Positions 8,602 to 19,951 of a DNA stretch of 64,000 nucleotides are shown piece by piece. The DNA lies in assembly GCA_048013815.1 (NCBI GenBank), contig CM106585.1, positions 8,804,001 to 8,868,000 of the forward strand, in the 5' to 3' direction. Both the position numbers and the translations under genes were made by a program. Origin of the DNA: Setoptus koraiensis (taxonomy: Eukaryota > Arthropoda). The notes beneath the pieces are model-generated. The model did no database searches, was not told the DNA's origin, and worked only from the letters and a program-made list of their open reading frames with translations. The stretch's first letter is position 1. Each line of letters opens with the position of its first letter.

Positions 8602-11600
8602 TTAATTACGTCTTTTACGTGTTCTAGAGATTCTCCATGCGTTAGGTTCTTCATACTTATTGTAGAGAGGTTCCAGCTTAAGTTTCTTCTTGTTACGGCT
8701 TAACTTCGTCGGGTCGGAGAATCTGAAGAAAGAAGGCGCAAACTCAACCAACCACCTCGGGTCGATAGTGGTTACCTCTCGCATATATTCCTTTGTTGTT
8801 AAAACTAGTTCGTGGTAAATTGTCCATTCAGGTTGATGATGGAACAATGAGCTAGAAGGGTGTATATAGACGACCTGACCATCTACCACAGTCCTGTAAC
8901 CTTCCTGGGGATCCTTTTTGGCTGCATTTCTGAAGAATCCACTACAAATGGCTTTCTGTATACGCGCAGTGGCTCTACCACAAGATACCACATCGAGCTT
9001 GTGTCTATCCATAATACTTAATAATTGTTTCCTAATATCTTGAGCTCTTTTCAGACTTCTCATTTGTACAAAGTTTTCGAAACACCATGATGCAGAAAAC
9101 TTGTTGTTCTTCCAAGCATTATAGACTGCGAGAAGAGTTAGGTGATCGCCTTCGGGTTGATTGAATTTAGCTTTTTTAGAATCTGCCATAGCTTGATTCT
9201 CTTTTGGTCTATACCAGACATTCTGTACAGATAGCATAGATACTATTGTTAGTAACTCGTCGCTACATCCTAAATTGACAGACATTATCAACATCTTTGA
9301 TAGATTAGGTTCCATCGGAAATTCCGCCATCCTTCTACCAAGCCTGGTCAAAAGACCCTCATCGTCCAAACCTCCCAAGTAATAAAGTAACTCCAAAGCG
9401 GCTACGAGAGATTCAGCTGGTGGCTTGTCCATAAAATCAAATGATAAGAGATCATTTATACCCATAGCTTTGAGCTGCAGAACAGTCGAAGCTAAATTGG
9501 TTCGTTGAATTTCTGGTACAGATGTTGTTAACATCTCTTCACTGTAAGCCCTTTCAGTGTATAACCTGAAACACTTACCAGGGCCAGTACGTCCAGCACG
9601 ACCAGCTCTTTGTCTTGCCTGTGCCTGAGATATTGGGGTTACAATCAATGAGTCCATACCTGTCTTGGAATTATAAACTTTCTGCTTGACGAAACCAGGG
9701 TCAATCACATAGTAGATACCATCTATAGTCAATGATGTCTCCGCGATGTTTGTAGCAATAACTACTTTACGTGACCCGGGCGCAGCAGGCTCAAATATCT
9801 TGGATTGCATTTCACTAGGTAAGGCTGAGTACACTGGTAGTATAATTAGTTCGGGAACCTCAGGTCCAAGGTCTTTCATCCGCTGGAAAAGAATCTCGCA
9901 AGCGTTATCAATCTCTTCTTGACCAGTCAAGAACAATAGTATATCACCAGGTGGTTCTGTTAGATGGATTTGCATAACACAAATTATAGATGCATCAAGG
10001 TAATCAGTTTCGGGCTCTTTCAAGTATTGAACTTGCACTTCAAACGTTCTACCAGGTATCGTAAATATGGGAGCCTGATAAAAGTATTCGGAAAATTTGA
10101 TTTGATCCAGGGTGGCTGAAGTAACTATTAACTTGAAATCAGTTCTTTTGGTTACTGCAGCCTTTAATAGACCAAACAGAACATCTGTATGGATTGTTCT
10201 CTCGTGGGCTTCGTCCAACATTATCACAGAATAATTGGCTAGGTCTTGATCGAGCAGACATTCTCTAAGTAGCATACCGTCGGTCATGTACTTTATTTGT
10301 GTCTCATTGCAGGTGCAATCTTCAAAACGAATAGTGTACCCGACTTCTTGGCCCAGTCTACAACCATACTCCTCTGCAACACGCTTAGCCACTGACATTG
10401 CCGCCACCCTCCTAGGTTGTGTACAACCGATCATTTTGCCTTTATCTAAGTAAATCTTTCTGCCTCTGTTGTCGGTGGCTTCGGCTAAATATTGTGTCAT
10501 CTGAGTAGTTTTACCACTTCCAGTCTCTCCAATGACGACAAGTATCTTGTTTTCCGCAATCGATTTCAATAATTCTTCTTTCAATCCATATATAGGTAAA
10601 CTTTTGCGTTGATCGACGATTGATAACTGTGTCTTCTTACCGTACGACGCTGACTGTTTATTGATAACTCTTTTCCACTCAGGCAAATCTTGGGCTCTTT
10701 TATAAGACGACATAGGCGTGGAACTTTCGGGCAAAGGATCAATCCATTCCTGGCCGAAACCAGTAGCGTTGGAGTTATGTTCAGCTTGCTGTTGCTGCTG
10801 TCTAATTTCCCGACTTTCTTTGGAAAGCGCCGCTCTCATCATGGCAGCTTTAGATAATGAACCATCTGGATTCTTGACTATTCTAACAGGCTCTATATCG
10901 GTTGAACCAAAAAGACCTTGGCCGCGTAAAAATGGTGCACCTTGTTCAGCCATCTCTACCTCCACATCTTCAACGTCATCATCGTCATCTTTTGGCAACA
11001 ACCCAGTTTCTTCATCGTAGTCAGGTCTCAGTTTCTTATCCATAGCGCAAGCGGCCTCCATCTGTTTCCACTCCCACTTTTCGGGTGATGACATTCGTTT
11101 AAGTATCTTAGTTCTAGTCTCTCTGTCTTCAGCTGTCTCGGGCTTGCTGAGGAGAGTGTCTGCTAGAGGCCCTGGGCCTACTGGATTTCTGATGTCGATA
11201 TCATCATCCGATTGGTAATCATTCTTTTGATTTCGTTCATTGTATCGGCTGAATTCATTTCTTCTGTCATCCCCTTTTTCATCGTGTGATTTCTCTCGAT
11301 CATCGTATCTATGATGGTTCTTCGAGTCAGGAGAATGACGATCTCTGTGATGACGATCTCTGTGATGACGATCTCCATGATGTCTGTCTCTGTGATGCCG
11401 GTCTTTATGATGTCGGTCTTCATGGTGTCGGTCTCTGTGTTCTCTATCGTGATGGTCATCTCTTCTCCTGGAACTAGATTCCGACGAAGTGGTAGTAGTT
11501 TTGTGATGGTCAGATCGATCAGGCCTATCAGGTTGATTCTTCTTTTTGATTGGACGCATTAATTGTATCAGTTTAAATAAAGAATTCACAAGTGCATCAC

Positions 11601-11778
11601 TGAATTCAGCATCATTTTCTTCTAGAGCTCGTTTGAATGCGTCCAATTTGGCATTACTGTCATAGAGATGTATGATGAATTCCGCTAGATCTTTGTCGTC
11701 CGGCATCGAATGATTTTCCAATTCCGTACATATTTTCGATACCAACGATAGATATTGCAACTTTTCCAAGACATCCAT
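8602..11778 (-). CDS. DHX8: DEAH-box splicing helicase DHX8/Prp22 lacking the S1 domain
   Basis: DHX8 (yeast Prp22) is the spliceosomal DEAH helicase that releases mRNA after exon ligation. Residues 1-76 match the DHX8-specific N-terminal domain ([38 protein letters not shown]). That, together with the C-terminus ending [13 protein letters not shown], separates it from DHX16. A charged DRHHRDRHH repeat spans about 106-150. Helicase motifs: GETGSGKT (417-424), DEAH (522-525), SAT (554-556), QRAGRAGR (723-730). Ratchet/OB-fold regions follow with family words such as HKLDVVSCG and [19 protein letters not shown]. In human DHX8 (1220 aa) an S1 RNA-binding domain sits between the RS/RD-rich region and the helicase core. 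Here the RD-rich region runs directly into the NPVG...[11 protein letters not shown] segment and the S1 domain is missing. An extra ~9 residues precede GCTQPRR. Single exon, 1058 aa. Confidence 0.95.
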   Translation of the reverse strand: MDVLEKLQYLSLVSKICTELENHSMPDDKDLAEFIIHLYDSNAKLDAFKRALEENDAEFSDALVNSLFKLIQLMRPIKKKNQPDRPDRSDHHKTTTTSSESSSRRRDDHHDREHRDRHHEDRHHKDRHHRDRHHGDRHHRDRHHRDRHSPDSKNHHRYDDREKSHDEKGDDRRNEFSRYNERNQKNDYQSDDDIDIRNPVGPGPLADTLLSKPETAEDRETRTKILKRMSSPEKWEWKQMEAACAMDKKLRPDYDEETGLLPKDDDDDVEDVEVEMAEQGAPFLRGQGLFGSTDIEPVRIVKNPDGSLSKAAMMRAALSKESREIRQQQQQAEHNSNATGFGQEWIDPLPESSTPMSSYKRAQDLPEWKRVINKQSASYGKKTQLSIVDQRKSLPIYGLKEELLKSIAENKILVVIGETGSGKTTQMTQYLAEATDNRGRKIYLDKGKMIGCTQPRRVAAMSVAKRVAEEYGCRLGQEVGYTIRFEDCTCNETQIKYMTDGMLLRECLLDQDLANYSVIMLDEAHERTIHTDVLFGLLKAAVTKRTDFKLIVTSATLDQIKFSEYFYQAPIFTIPGRTFEVQVQYLKEPETDYLDASIICVMQIHLTEPPGDILLFLTGQEEIDNACEILFQRMKDLGPEVPELIILPVYSALPSEMQSKIFEPAAPGSRKVVIATNIAETSLTIDGIYYVIDPGFVKQKVYNSKTGMDSLIVTPISQAQARQRAGRAGRTGPGKCFRLYTERAYSEEMLTTSVPEIQRTNLASTVLQLKAMGINDLLSFDFMDKPPAESLVAALELLYYLGGLDDEGLLTRLGRRMAEFPMEPNLSKMLIMSVNLGCSDELLTIVSMLSVQNVWYRPKENQAMADSKKAKFNQPEGDHLTLLAVYNAWKNNKFSASWCFENFVQMRSLKRAQDIRKQLLSIMDRHKLDVVSCGRATARIQKAICSGFFRNAAKKDPQEGYRTVVDGQVVYIHPSSSLFHHQPEWTIYHELVLTTKEYMREVTTIDPRWLVEFAPSFFRFSDPTKLSRNKKKLKLEPLYNKYEEPNAWRISRTRKRRN
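11325..11450 (-). repeat. coding 15-bp repeat encoding the DRHHR stretch of DHX8
   Basis: Tandem units of about 15 bp (forward-strand GATGACGATCTCTGT) encode the His/Asp/Arg repeat at residues 106-150 of DHX8. It replaces the RS-rich stretch of other DHX8 proteins. Confidence 0.7.
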
Positions 11779-11849
11779 ACTGATCGCAATATATTATCAC
11801 AATGCGCTAAAGATTAATAACAATAGTGTTTCATCCAGGAATCGAATGG

Positions 11850-11892
11850 TCAATATAGTGTCGGAAAATTAATGATGTAGATAAAAAGTACA
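11850..11892 (+). repeat. 43-bp direct repeat, copy 1
   Basis: Identical over 43 bases to 12233-12275. It starts TCAATATAGTGTCGG and ends AAAAAGTACA. This copy lies 72 bases upstream of the DHX8 start codon, in its promoter or 5' UTR. Confidence 0.9.
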
Positions 11893-12232
11893 GTAAAGTG
11901 TATCTAAACGTCGCGAGTCTCTAAATGTCGCTTCATATGGTTTCTCGCTTATTTTCGCCGATGATTTGTACTTTTATGTGCGCCAAATTCGATTCCACGT
12001 GGTTCAACAATAGTTTTGTTCTCTCAAGATGCGTGTTCTGGTGATGACTTGACAAAAATTCGATAATATTCCAAGATGTTTTCCTCAGATCTCATTGTTG
12101 TTCCACGATGCGTTCGTCCAGGAGGCGAAATCTAAGCTTGGGCGAGAAGGAGAAAATTATTAATATGTCTGAAAATCACACATCAAGAATATTAGCATCA
12201 AAGTTGACTCAGCAGGTACATCGAATGTGCGC

Positions 12233-12275
12233 TCAATATAGTGTCGGAAAATTAATGATGTAGATAAAAAGTACA
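12233..12275 (+). repeat. 43-bp direct repeat, copy 2
   Basis: Second identical copy, 340 bases further upstream of DHX8. Both copies also share ATCGAATG a few bases before. Probably the remnant of a segmental duplication of the DHX8 upstream region. Confidence 0.9.
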
Positions 12276-12434
12276 CAAAAGTCTGATGGTTTGTTGTGTG
12301 TTGATGTCAGCTATCATGTGTTTTCAACAACAGGCGGATGGTTGTCATTGTAGCAAATTTTCATTTTCATGCGTTCTGATCGCCTGACATGTGCGGAACT
12401 TTATGCATTAATTATGAAATCTGCCCTCGAGGTA

Positions 12435-12713
12435 GTGATCGGGGGAGGTATTCTTTTCGCCTCCCACCTCCCGCACTAAGGCGGGAGGAGACAGACTCGT
12501 CGCTAAATGAGATCATTGGGAATACGTGATAAATAGTCAATTCGACGCAAACTTTATTGTAAAAGTTTTTTCAATAAAAAGTATTAGATTCAAGTAGCTG
12601 CATCGTTGCAAAGGAAAGCTGGAGATATGAGATTATCTGGGAACGAGATCTCTTCGCGCTAGAAAAGTGGGAGGTCACCCCCCGCGGGAGGACCGCTGAC
12701 CTCCCCCGATCAA
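12435..12713. mobile_element. MITE-like non-autonomous DNA element
   Basis: Perfect 14-bp terminal inverted repeats, TGATCGGGGGAGGT at 12436-12449 and its complement at 12699-12712, bound a 279-bp segment with no ORF. TA dinucleotides flank it (12433-12434 and 12714-12715), as expected for Tc1/mariner-type target duplications. Inside the left end is a hairpin, CCTCCCGC/GCGGGAGG (12467-12474 with 12481-12488). The right end carries matching GTGGGAGG/CCTCCCAC subterminal complements. The GC-rich ends stand out against the AT-rich surroundings. The family cannot be named; only one copy is seen here. Confidence 0.55.
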
Positions 12714-12715
12714 TA

Positions 12716-12906
12716 ACTGCCTTCAGCGTAAATGAATGAAAAGTGATAAAAGGATGTGAGGAGGCGCTCTCTTCTCACTAGTCAGTTCCAATATCCCATC
12801 GCCTGTTTGCAACGGGGATCCTCCTGACGACTAATGAAAACCAACTATGCACTTTCTCTATGATTCTATGTGATCCAATTGATATCCAAAATCATGTATC
12901 TGTACT
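12716..12906. other. spacer, nothing recognised
   Basis: AT-rich non-coding sequence between the MITE-like element and the unrecognised ORF. Confidence 0.3.
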
Positions 12907-13209
12907 TCATCTATCAAGTTGTCTTTCTTCAGCATGTATCAAGCGACCCAAGGCTGTTTGAGAGTTAATTGAAGGCAGATCAAGTAAAATGGCTGAAGCA
13001 ACCATTTCAGCAGCTTCTACTCCATCCAACATTCTATTTTGCGGGTTACAGTAGAATTCGTTCGAATGCGACCAAGGATATGTTCCATTTTCGGGGTATT
13101 CCGGGCGAAAATCGCGTTCATAAAAAAAAGTTCGCCGAAAAATCGTGATCACGGCCAGATCACTAAAATCAAATGACGCTTCTATGAATCTAGATGGAAC
13201 TATTCGAAA
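12907..13209 (-). CDS. unrecognised coding-like ORF, possibly a terminal exon or gene remnant
   Basis: An open frame of 100 codons on the minus strand ends at TGA (12907-12909). It has balanced, protein-like composition with segments such as YPWSHSNEFYCNPQNRMLDG and GVEAAEMVASAILLDLPSIN. It has no credible ATG at its start; an AG precedes the TTCCATC region, so it could be a last exon. I do not recognise a family. Shorter coding-like fragments on the same strand up to about 13470 are interrupted by stops, which would fit a decayed gene. Nothing is known about expression. Confidence 0.3.
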   Translation of the reverse strand, partial: FRIVPSRFIEASFDFSDLAVITIFRRTFFYERDFRPEYPENGTYPWSHSNEFYCNPQNRMLDGVEAAEMVASAILLDLPSINSQTALGRLIHAEERQLDR

Positions 13210-14375
13210 TTAGATAGCCATTGCCGTCAAGCGATAACATATTAAAAGGTCCTGTTTATGAACTCTGGATAGCTTAATTGTTACCTTTCAATTTTCGGCA
13301 AATCTTAAGTCTCAATTTTGTAAGGCCTATCTCAATATTTTCGTATCTCCGGAACCAGAATTTTCCTTACTTTCGGGTTGCTGAATTCATGATATGGGGC
13401 TGTAAGAGGCCAGTGTTAGAATTCTCATCTAAATCTGGGTGGAAACTTAATCGCTACATCATCCCTATCTAGTTACTCATCACGTTCATCAAGAGTGTCT
13501 TAAGTCCCTTGGGGTATGCTAGATATCAGAATACTAAGAAAATGAAGGATTGAAGGATTTCCCAATACAATAAGAACCTATGTTTGGGTGCTTGTTATCA
13601 AGATGAGCTAATGACGGATGTCGAAACAAGATTTGAGTTATTTTTCGTCGTGAAGCAAAGACAAAGGCTGATGTGTTAAGTTCTTATATTGAGTGGAGCA
13701 ATCTCTAGATTGTATCCCGATGATAAAATCAAACACCGGTTCATCTAGTTCATCACGTTATATCATCATGGTGAGTACAAATTGATTATGGATAAACTAA
13801 TGATGTACTTAGTGATATCCTGATGATTGCAGCCTAGTAACAGCTATCAGATTACATTTGATAACTTGAGATGAGTACGGGTTATCCGCATCAGTTTATC
13901 TAGAGATAAGATAAAACTCATAATAACATGTGTGAGTTGTCGCTTGTTTATGTTGCTATAAAATAGCCCTCAATCTAAATATTAAAATTGATCTACATTG
14001 TATTTTAACTCTCAATGAATTTCGGTCTCTTTTCATAACGGACATAGCTAATTGGAGACAATTCAAATTGTTTATTGTTGTCGAGACTGTATGAGAAATA
14101 CATTAATCGATGGATTGATCTATTAGCCAATCAGACATTGGAAAAATACTGGAGCTGGTTCGTGTGAATATCGGGCGGAACTTAGATACGAAGCAGATTC
14201 GAGTTGGCAAAACTGCTTAAGCAGCAATGGCCGATGAAAGATTGCCATTACTGGGCGCAGGTTAGTTAATGAAAATTATATGGATTCAGTTTGTGCAAAA
14301 GAATGAGGTATCACGATAAGATCGGCCCCACATCAGACGTTCTAATCAATAACTTGTCATTCAAACTACTTATAA
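13210..14375. other. gene-poor region
   Basis: Ordinary composition (roughly 35-40% GC). It contains weak coding-like fragments on both strands near 13250-13470, all short, and a repeated word CTAG(TT)CATCACGTT near 13470 and 13745. No gene can be supported. Confidence 0.3.
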
Positions 14376-14675
14376 CTGGTAGATCTACAACAATCGACCT
14401 CAATACCAACACAACAACTTATTATTCAACCAATCGAATTTAATATTCGCCATAGGAACTTCTATGGCTATTCGGGATTGTTGGCCGCTATATTGTTACT
14501 GATCAATTATTTGTTAATTGATCGAAGAATTTGCCATTTTGGTCCTGGGTTGGATTTTGATCTTCTTCAAAGTTTCCATTTGTCTGTATTGATATTAGCA
14601 CTGATGGTATTCGTTTTAAGCTACTTTGATTGTGCTAAATTATTTGTTTATTATTTGAGATTAAATTATATATAA
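14376..14675 (+). CDS. unrecognised hydrophobic coding-like ORF
   Basis: A 99-codon open frame without an in-frame ATG near its start, so at best an exon or a remnant. It contains two hydrophobic, membrane-like stretches: GLLAAILLLINYLLI, and SVLILALMVFVLSYF about 35 residues later. A soluble, polar N-terminal part precedes them. No family is recognised. Its last codons run into the cytosine-depleted tract, so its 3' end may be altered or artificial. Confidence 0.25.
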   Translation: MVDLQQSTSIPTQQLIIQPIEFNIRHRNFYGYSGLLAAILLLINYLLIDRRICHFGPGLDFDLLQSFHLSVLILALMVFVLSYFDCAKLFVYYLRLNYI

Positions 14676-17600
14676 TTATTTGGTAAAATTATTGATAATG
14701 AAATATGTTATTAATAAATTTTTATTTGAAATAATATGTATTAATTTTTGAACTCTAATTTAATAGACTATTTTAATATGATGTAAAATTTGAAATTGAT
14801 GATATGTCATAAAATGTTTTGAATTAAGAATATGAATTTGATAATGTATGTGGATATTTGTTATTTGTAATGATATGGTTTATATTAAAAATATTGTGCT
14901 TATGAGACTAATTAATGATACTATATAGGTATTTTGATATAATGTACTTTGAAAATTTTTTTTGTTTGAATTTTATAAATTAAATGAATTATAATGGTGA
15001 TGTTGTATAAACAATTTATTTGTATTGTTTATGTTATTATTTATTTGGAATTTATTGATGAAATTTTTAATGTGTAATATATATGTCCTATTATCATGTC
15101 TGTTATATGTGTTGAAATGAAAAATCTATGATCTGTATATTAATTTAATATTTGACTTTAATTTGATTATTATATAAATTTATGTTGTTATTAAATAAAA
15201 TTCGTAAATTTATATAATTTATAATGTGGTTAATAATATTGTTGCATAAATTTATTATAATTATGAATAATTATTATTAAAAATTTGAAATTATAAATTT
15301 ATGGTGATGATATGAAAATGAATAATTTTATTTTGGTTGGTGAAGGATATATTTATTGTATTATAATTGGTGTTATATTGGTTCGATAATAAGTTATTTT
15401 TATGTTATAAAAATTAAAATGGATGTTTTGTTGAATATTTTTATGTGTTTATGATTGGTATCTTTATAATTATAATAAATTATAGTCTATAAATGAAGTT
15501 GGACTATTGATTGTTTGTTGATGTTACTGTATAAAATAAAATGGAATTATTTTTTTTATATTGGGTTTTTTTAATAAAAATAAAATTCTAATATGATTGA
15601 GTAAATGTTGTTGATTATGTTATGGTAATGCAAATGTTTATGATTATATAGAATTTTATGTTTATGATGCTGTTTGGAAATACAAATGTTTTTGTTGTTT
15701 ATAGGATGTTAATTTTATTTATATAAAATATGGATTTGATTTTGTAATTGACTATATTAGTGGATTGGTATGGAAAATATGTAATATGTTGATTTAATTA
15801 TTATTATATTATATTGAGAATAAAATAAATGAATTTTTTGTATTGTTATCTTAGTATGTACGTACTGATTATTTGAATATGATGATTAATGTGAAAATAT
15901 AGATGTTATTGGTTATGTATATTAAAAAAATATATGATTTATATGTTTTTGATTTAACATATTATGTAATGATTTTGGATATGTGATTCTATTTTAATAT
16001 GTTTGATTATGTTATATTATGTTAATGTTGGTATATTTTATGTTATTATGTAAAATTTGATATTTGGATTTATTTGCTTAGATAAATTTCATATTGAATT
16101 GTATAATTGGTTTATATCGACTTGTTATAATTGATGATGGTAGATGTAATATTTTAGTATGTATGTATATGGTAAATTGGTGCTTAATGTTGTTTAATGT
16201 TTGTTTATGTATGATGGTTTGATAATATGTTGGATTTTTTGTATAATGATTGTATTGAAAATTGAAATATATTTGTTTTTTTTTGTATAAAAAATGCTAT
16301 TTAATAACAATTGATGTGAATGAATGTGAATTTACTTATTTTATAATATGTCATGTATGAAATGTTATGAAAATTGAATTTATACTAAATAAGAAATGAT
16401 ATATGGTTGATTTTAATTTTTATTGAATGACCTAAAATTAGTATGGTGCTTTTTGTAATATTATGAATGGTATGGGAAAATCATGATAATAATTAATAAG
16501 ATCTTTGGTATATGTGAAAATTATTCATTCAATATAATGTATTTCTACTATATGTGGTAATTGTATATAATGATATGATATTGGATGTATGATGTATATG
16601 GATTGATGTACTTTGTGAAATATTTGTTATGGTTATAATATTTTTTGAATAAATTGATAGTCTATATGATAAATTGTTGTGTTTTATAAATTTTTTAAAT
16701 ATATATGTGTATTTAAGTCTATTTTGGTATGTTTTGGATAATTTATGTTATGAATATATGTAATATAAATTGAAATGAAGTTGTTATATGTTAATGTTGT
16801 ATTATATAATTTTGGTAATTAATTGAATTATGTTGATTATATGATAAAATGTTAATAATTACATGACTTTTGTCTGCTAAGATGCTTAGTGATAATGTAT
16901 CTGATTATGATGATTAATATGTAATGTGAATAAATTTTTGTAGATGATAGATAAATATTTTAACTGTATTTTAAAATTGCTATGAAAATTGATATTTATG
17001 GTGAATTTAACTAAAAAAAATAAATGAATGGGAATTACATTTTGTGTAATGTTAATGTTGTGAAATGTTTGGAATTATTGATTAAATTGAAATATATAGT
17101 GATGATTTTTATTATGTTGTTTACTATTTTTTTATTTATTAAAAATATTTTCAAATAAATTAAATTAATGATAAATTAATATTTAAATTATCTTAAAAAA
17201 TGCTAATGTATATATTTAGATTTGATTTTTATGTTAATGTTATATAGAATACTGTGAGTTAATGATTTTTTGTATATGTTATTTGGTATTATATTGAATA
17301 TTATGTATGCTATTATATGTATTTGTAATTTGAAGAATTATTTATATGTATTCCTATGATTTGTATTCTATACTTATATTGATGTATTAAATATGTTTAA
17401 TTTATTGTGATAAATAATAATGATATAATAATATGGGGTAATATGTGTGAAGATGTGTTTTTTTATATAATGTTTAAATATATGTTTCTAATTTGTTTAT
17501 TTATAATAAAATGGTATACATTTGGTTAAAAGGATAATATTTGTAATTTTGTGTCATTGTTTAGTAATTAATAAATATTATAATGATTATTTATGTTATT

Positions 17601-19915
17601 TTGGATATGTATTAATTTAATGTTTATTTATGATAGATGAAATTTGTTTTGTGAATAAAGGTGTTTAATTAGAATTTTTATTTTATTTTATTTATTATAT
17701 AAATAATAATTTATTTATGATATATATATGTTGAATAAAATTATAATAATAGTTATATTATATTTATATTGAATTTTTTATTTTGCCTAATTAATTGATT
17801 TGTGTAAAATGGTTATATGTGTGTTGGTTCGGTATATGATGATAGAATATTGACTTTATTTGTATGTATTTGAAATGATATAATTTGAATATTGTAATGG
17901 TATTAGGATTTAATAAATGAAAATCATGGAATAATTCAATTTTTTTAATTTTATAGATTGATAAAATATGTTATATGATATATGTATGAGTTGTATGACT
18001 AAATGAATATATTATGAAAAATAAATATTAGAAATATAACTATTTTAACTTTTTGATTAAATATATTTTATATTTTGAATATTGTGATAGGAAATTGAAA
18101 TAATGACTATTATGGCCCTTATGATGTTCTTGTGATGAGATAATTTTGTTATTTTATTAATTATTATATAATTTTTATTTCAATAAATGTGAAATATTGT
18201 AGTTAATTTTTAAATATGTTGTTATAATGTGTATTATAAATGGAAAACATAAATGTGTAATTAAAATAAAAAATTATTCAAATAGAATTGGATTTTCTTT
18301 ATTGATGGATGTTATAGTGATATTTTTTAAAATATAATGTTATTCATATATTTATTTCCTATTTGATTATTTATGCTTTGTGTGATAATTAAAAATGTTA
18401 TGTGGTTATGGATTTATTAATGTAAATTGGTATATAGTATGATTTGATTGTTAATGAATGATGAGTTTATTTTTGTGTTTATTAAAAATTAATGAAATCT
18501 TGTTGGTTGAATTTTATTTGGATTGATTTGTGGTATATATTATGTTGTTTGTATGTATTTTGTTGTGATTAAATTAGATATTATTAATTTATAGTATTAT
18601 TTATATCTGTTGTGTGCTAAATGTTTAATATATTTTTATGAGTTATATAATTTATGATTGATTAAAATATATTATTTAATTGTAGAATTTATGTTTATTT
18701 GGATGTGTAATTAATAATTACTGATATGATGGTTATTTGTTTTTAGTGTAAAATATGTTATAGTATTGTTGGTTTTGGATTGATTGGATGTATGGGAATA
18801 AGTGTATGTAGAATGATATAAATTAATGTTTTTTTAATTTTGTTAATGGAATGTGTAAAAAATTATATTGTGGTGATATTTATTTTGATTGGTACCATGT
18901 GAATTTGTATATTTGTAATTTAATGACTGATCTAATTTGATGTTATAATTGTTATGTGTTATATGGTTGGTATGATTTTATGTTAATTATATATAATGAA
19001 TGTTATGAATGGTATTCTAACATTAATATGTTGTGGTTAATTATTTTAATATGTTATTTATTATATATATTTAATATAATGATTATTGTTGAATTGTATG
19101 GTATTATGTTAAAGTTGTAATCGGATTAATATTAATTGTTATTGTTGGATTATATTTTATTTTAAATAAGATTTTGTATGTGGATATTAGTTAATATGTT
19201 ATAATTATATTGATATATATTTAATGTTGATATATATATTTTGTTGTTTTACGATTAAATATTGTGTTGTGTGATATAAATGGGGTATTTGTTGTGTATT
19301 TATTGTATTTAATGAATTGTTTAAATTTGATTGTTGATTTTCTATATAATTCTATTTGGTATTATTTGTTTTAATGATAGTTTTTAGGGATTGTTGATTT
19401 ATAAAAATTAATGTATGTCCTTTGATGTTTTGTTTTATTGTTTTATTGTATAATAATTGTTAAATAAAGGTAAATGTTGTATGTTAATATGGTATTAATT
19501 TATTAAAATATTATTATGTCATAATTGAATAATTTAAAATGGTTATATTTGGATTGATGTAAAGAAATGCAAAATTCATATATTTAAAAATTGAAATGTA
19601 AATGTGTGATATTATATGTGTGGTGTTAATATGTAATGTTTGATTTGATTATTGTATGATATATATATTATGTTAATTTATATGTTATTATAATAATTTT
19701 ATAATTGATTACATTGTAGGAATGATTTGTATGTGATGTTATGGATGTGGCATGTGTAATTGTTTTTCATAAAAATAAATTGTTCTATTATAATTTTTTT
19801 TAAATGATATTATTTGGTATTTATAGATGGATAATATACTAATTTATTGGTAAGAAATATTATATTATATATGAAATGTAAATGATAATAAATTAATTTG
19901 TATTGAAATGAAATG

Positions 19916-19951
<36 letters not shown>

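Larger units (their letters stand above)
11779..12432. other. DHX8 upstream region
   Basis: Non-coding; contains the two copies of the 43-bp repeat. No other feature is supported. Confidence 0.4.
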
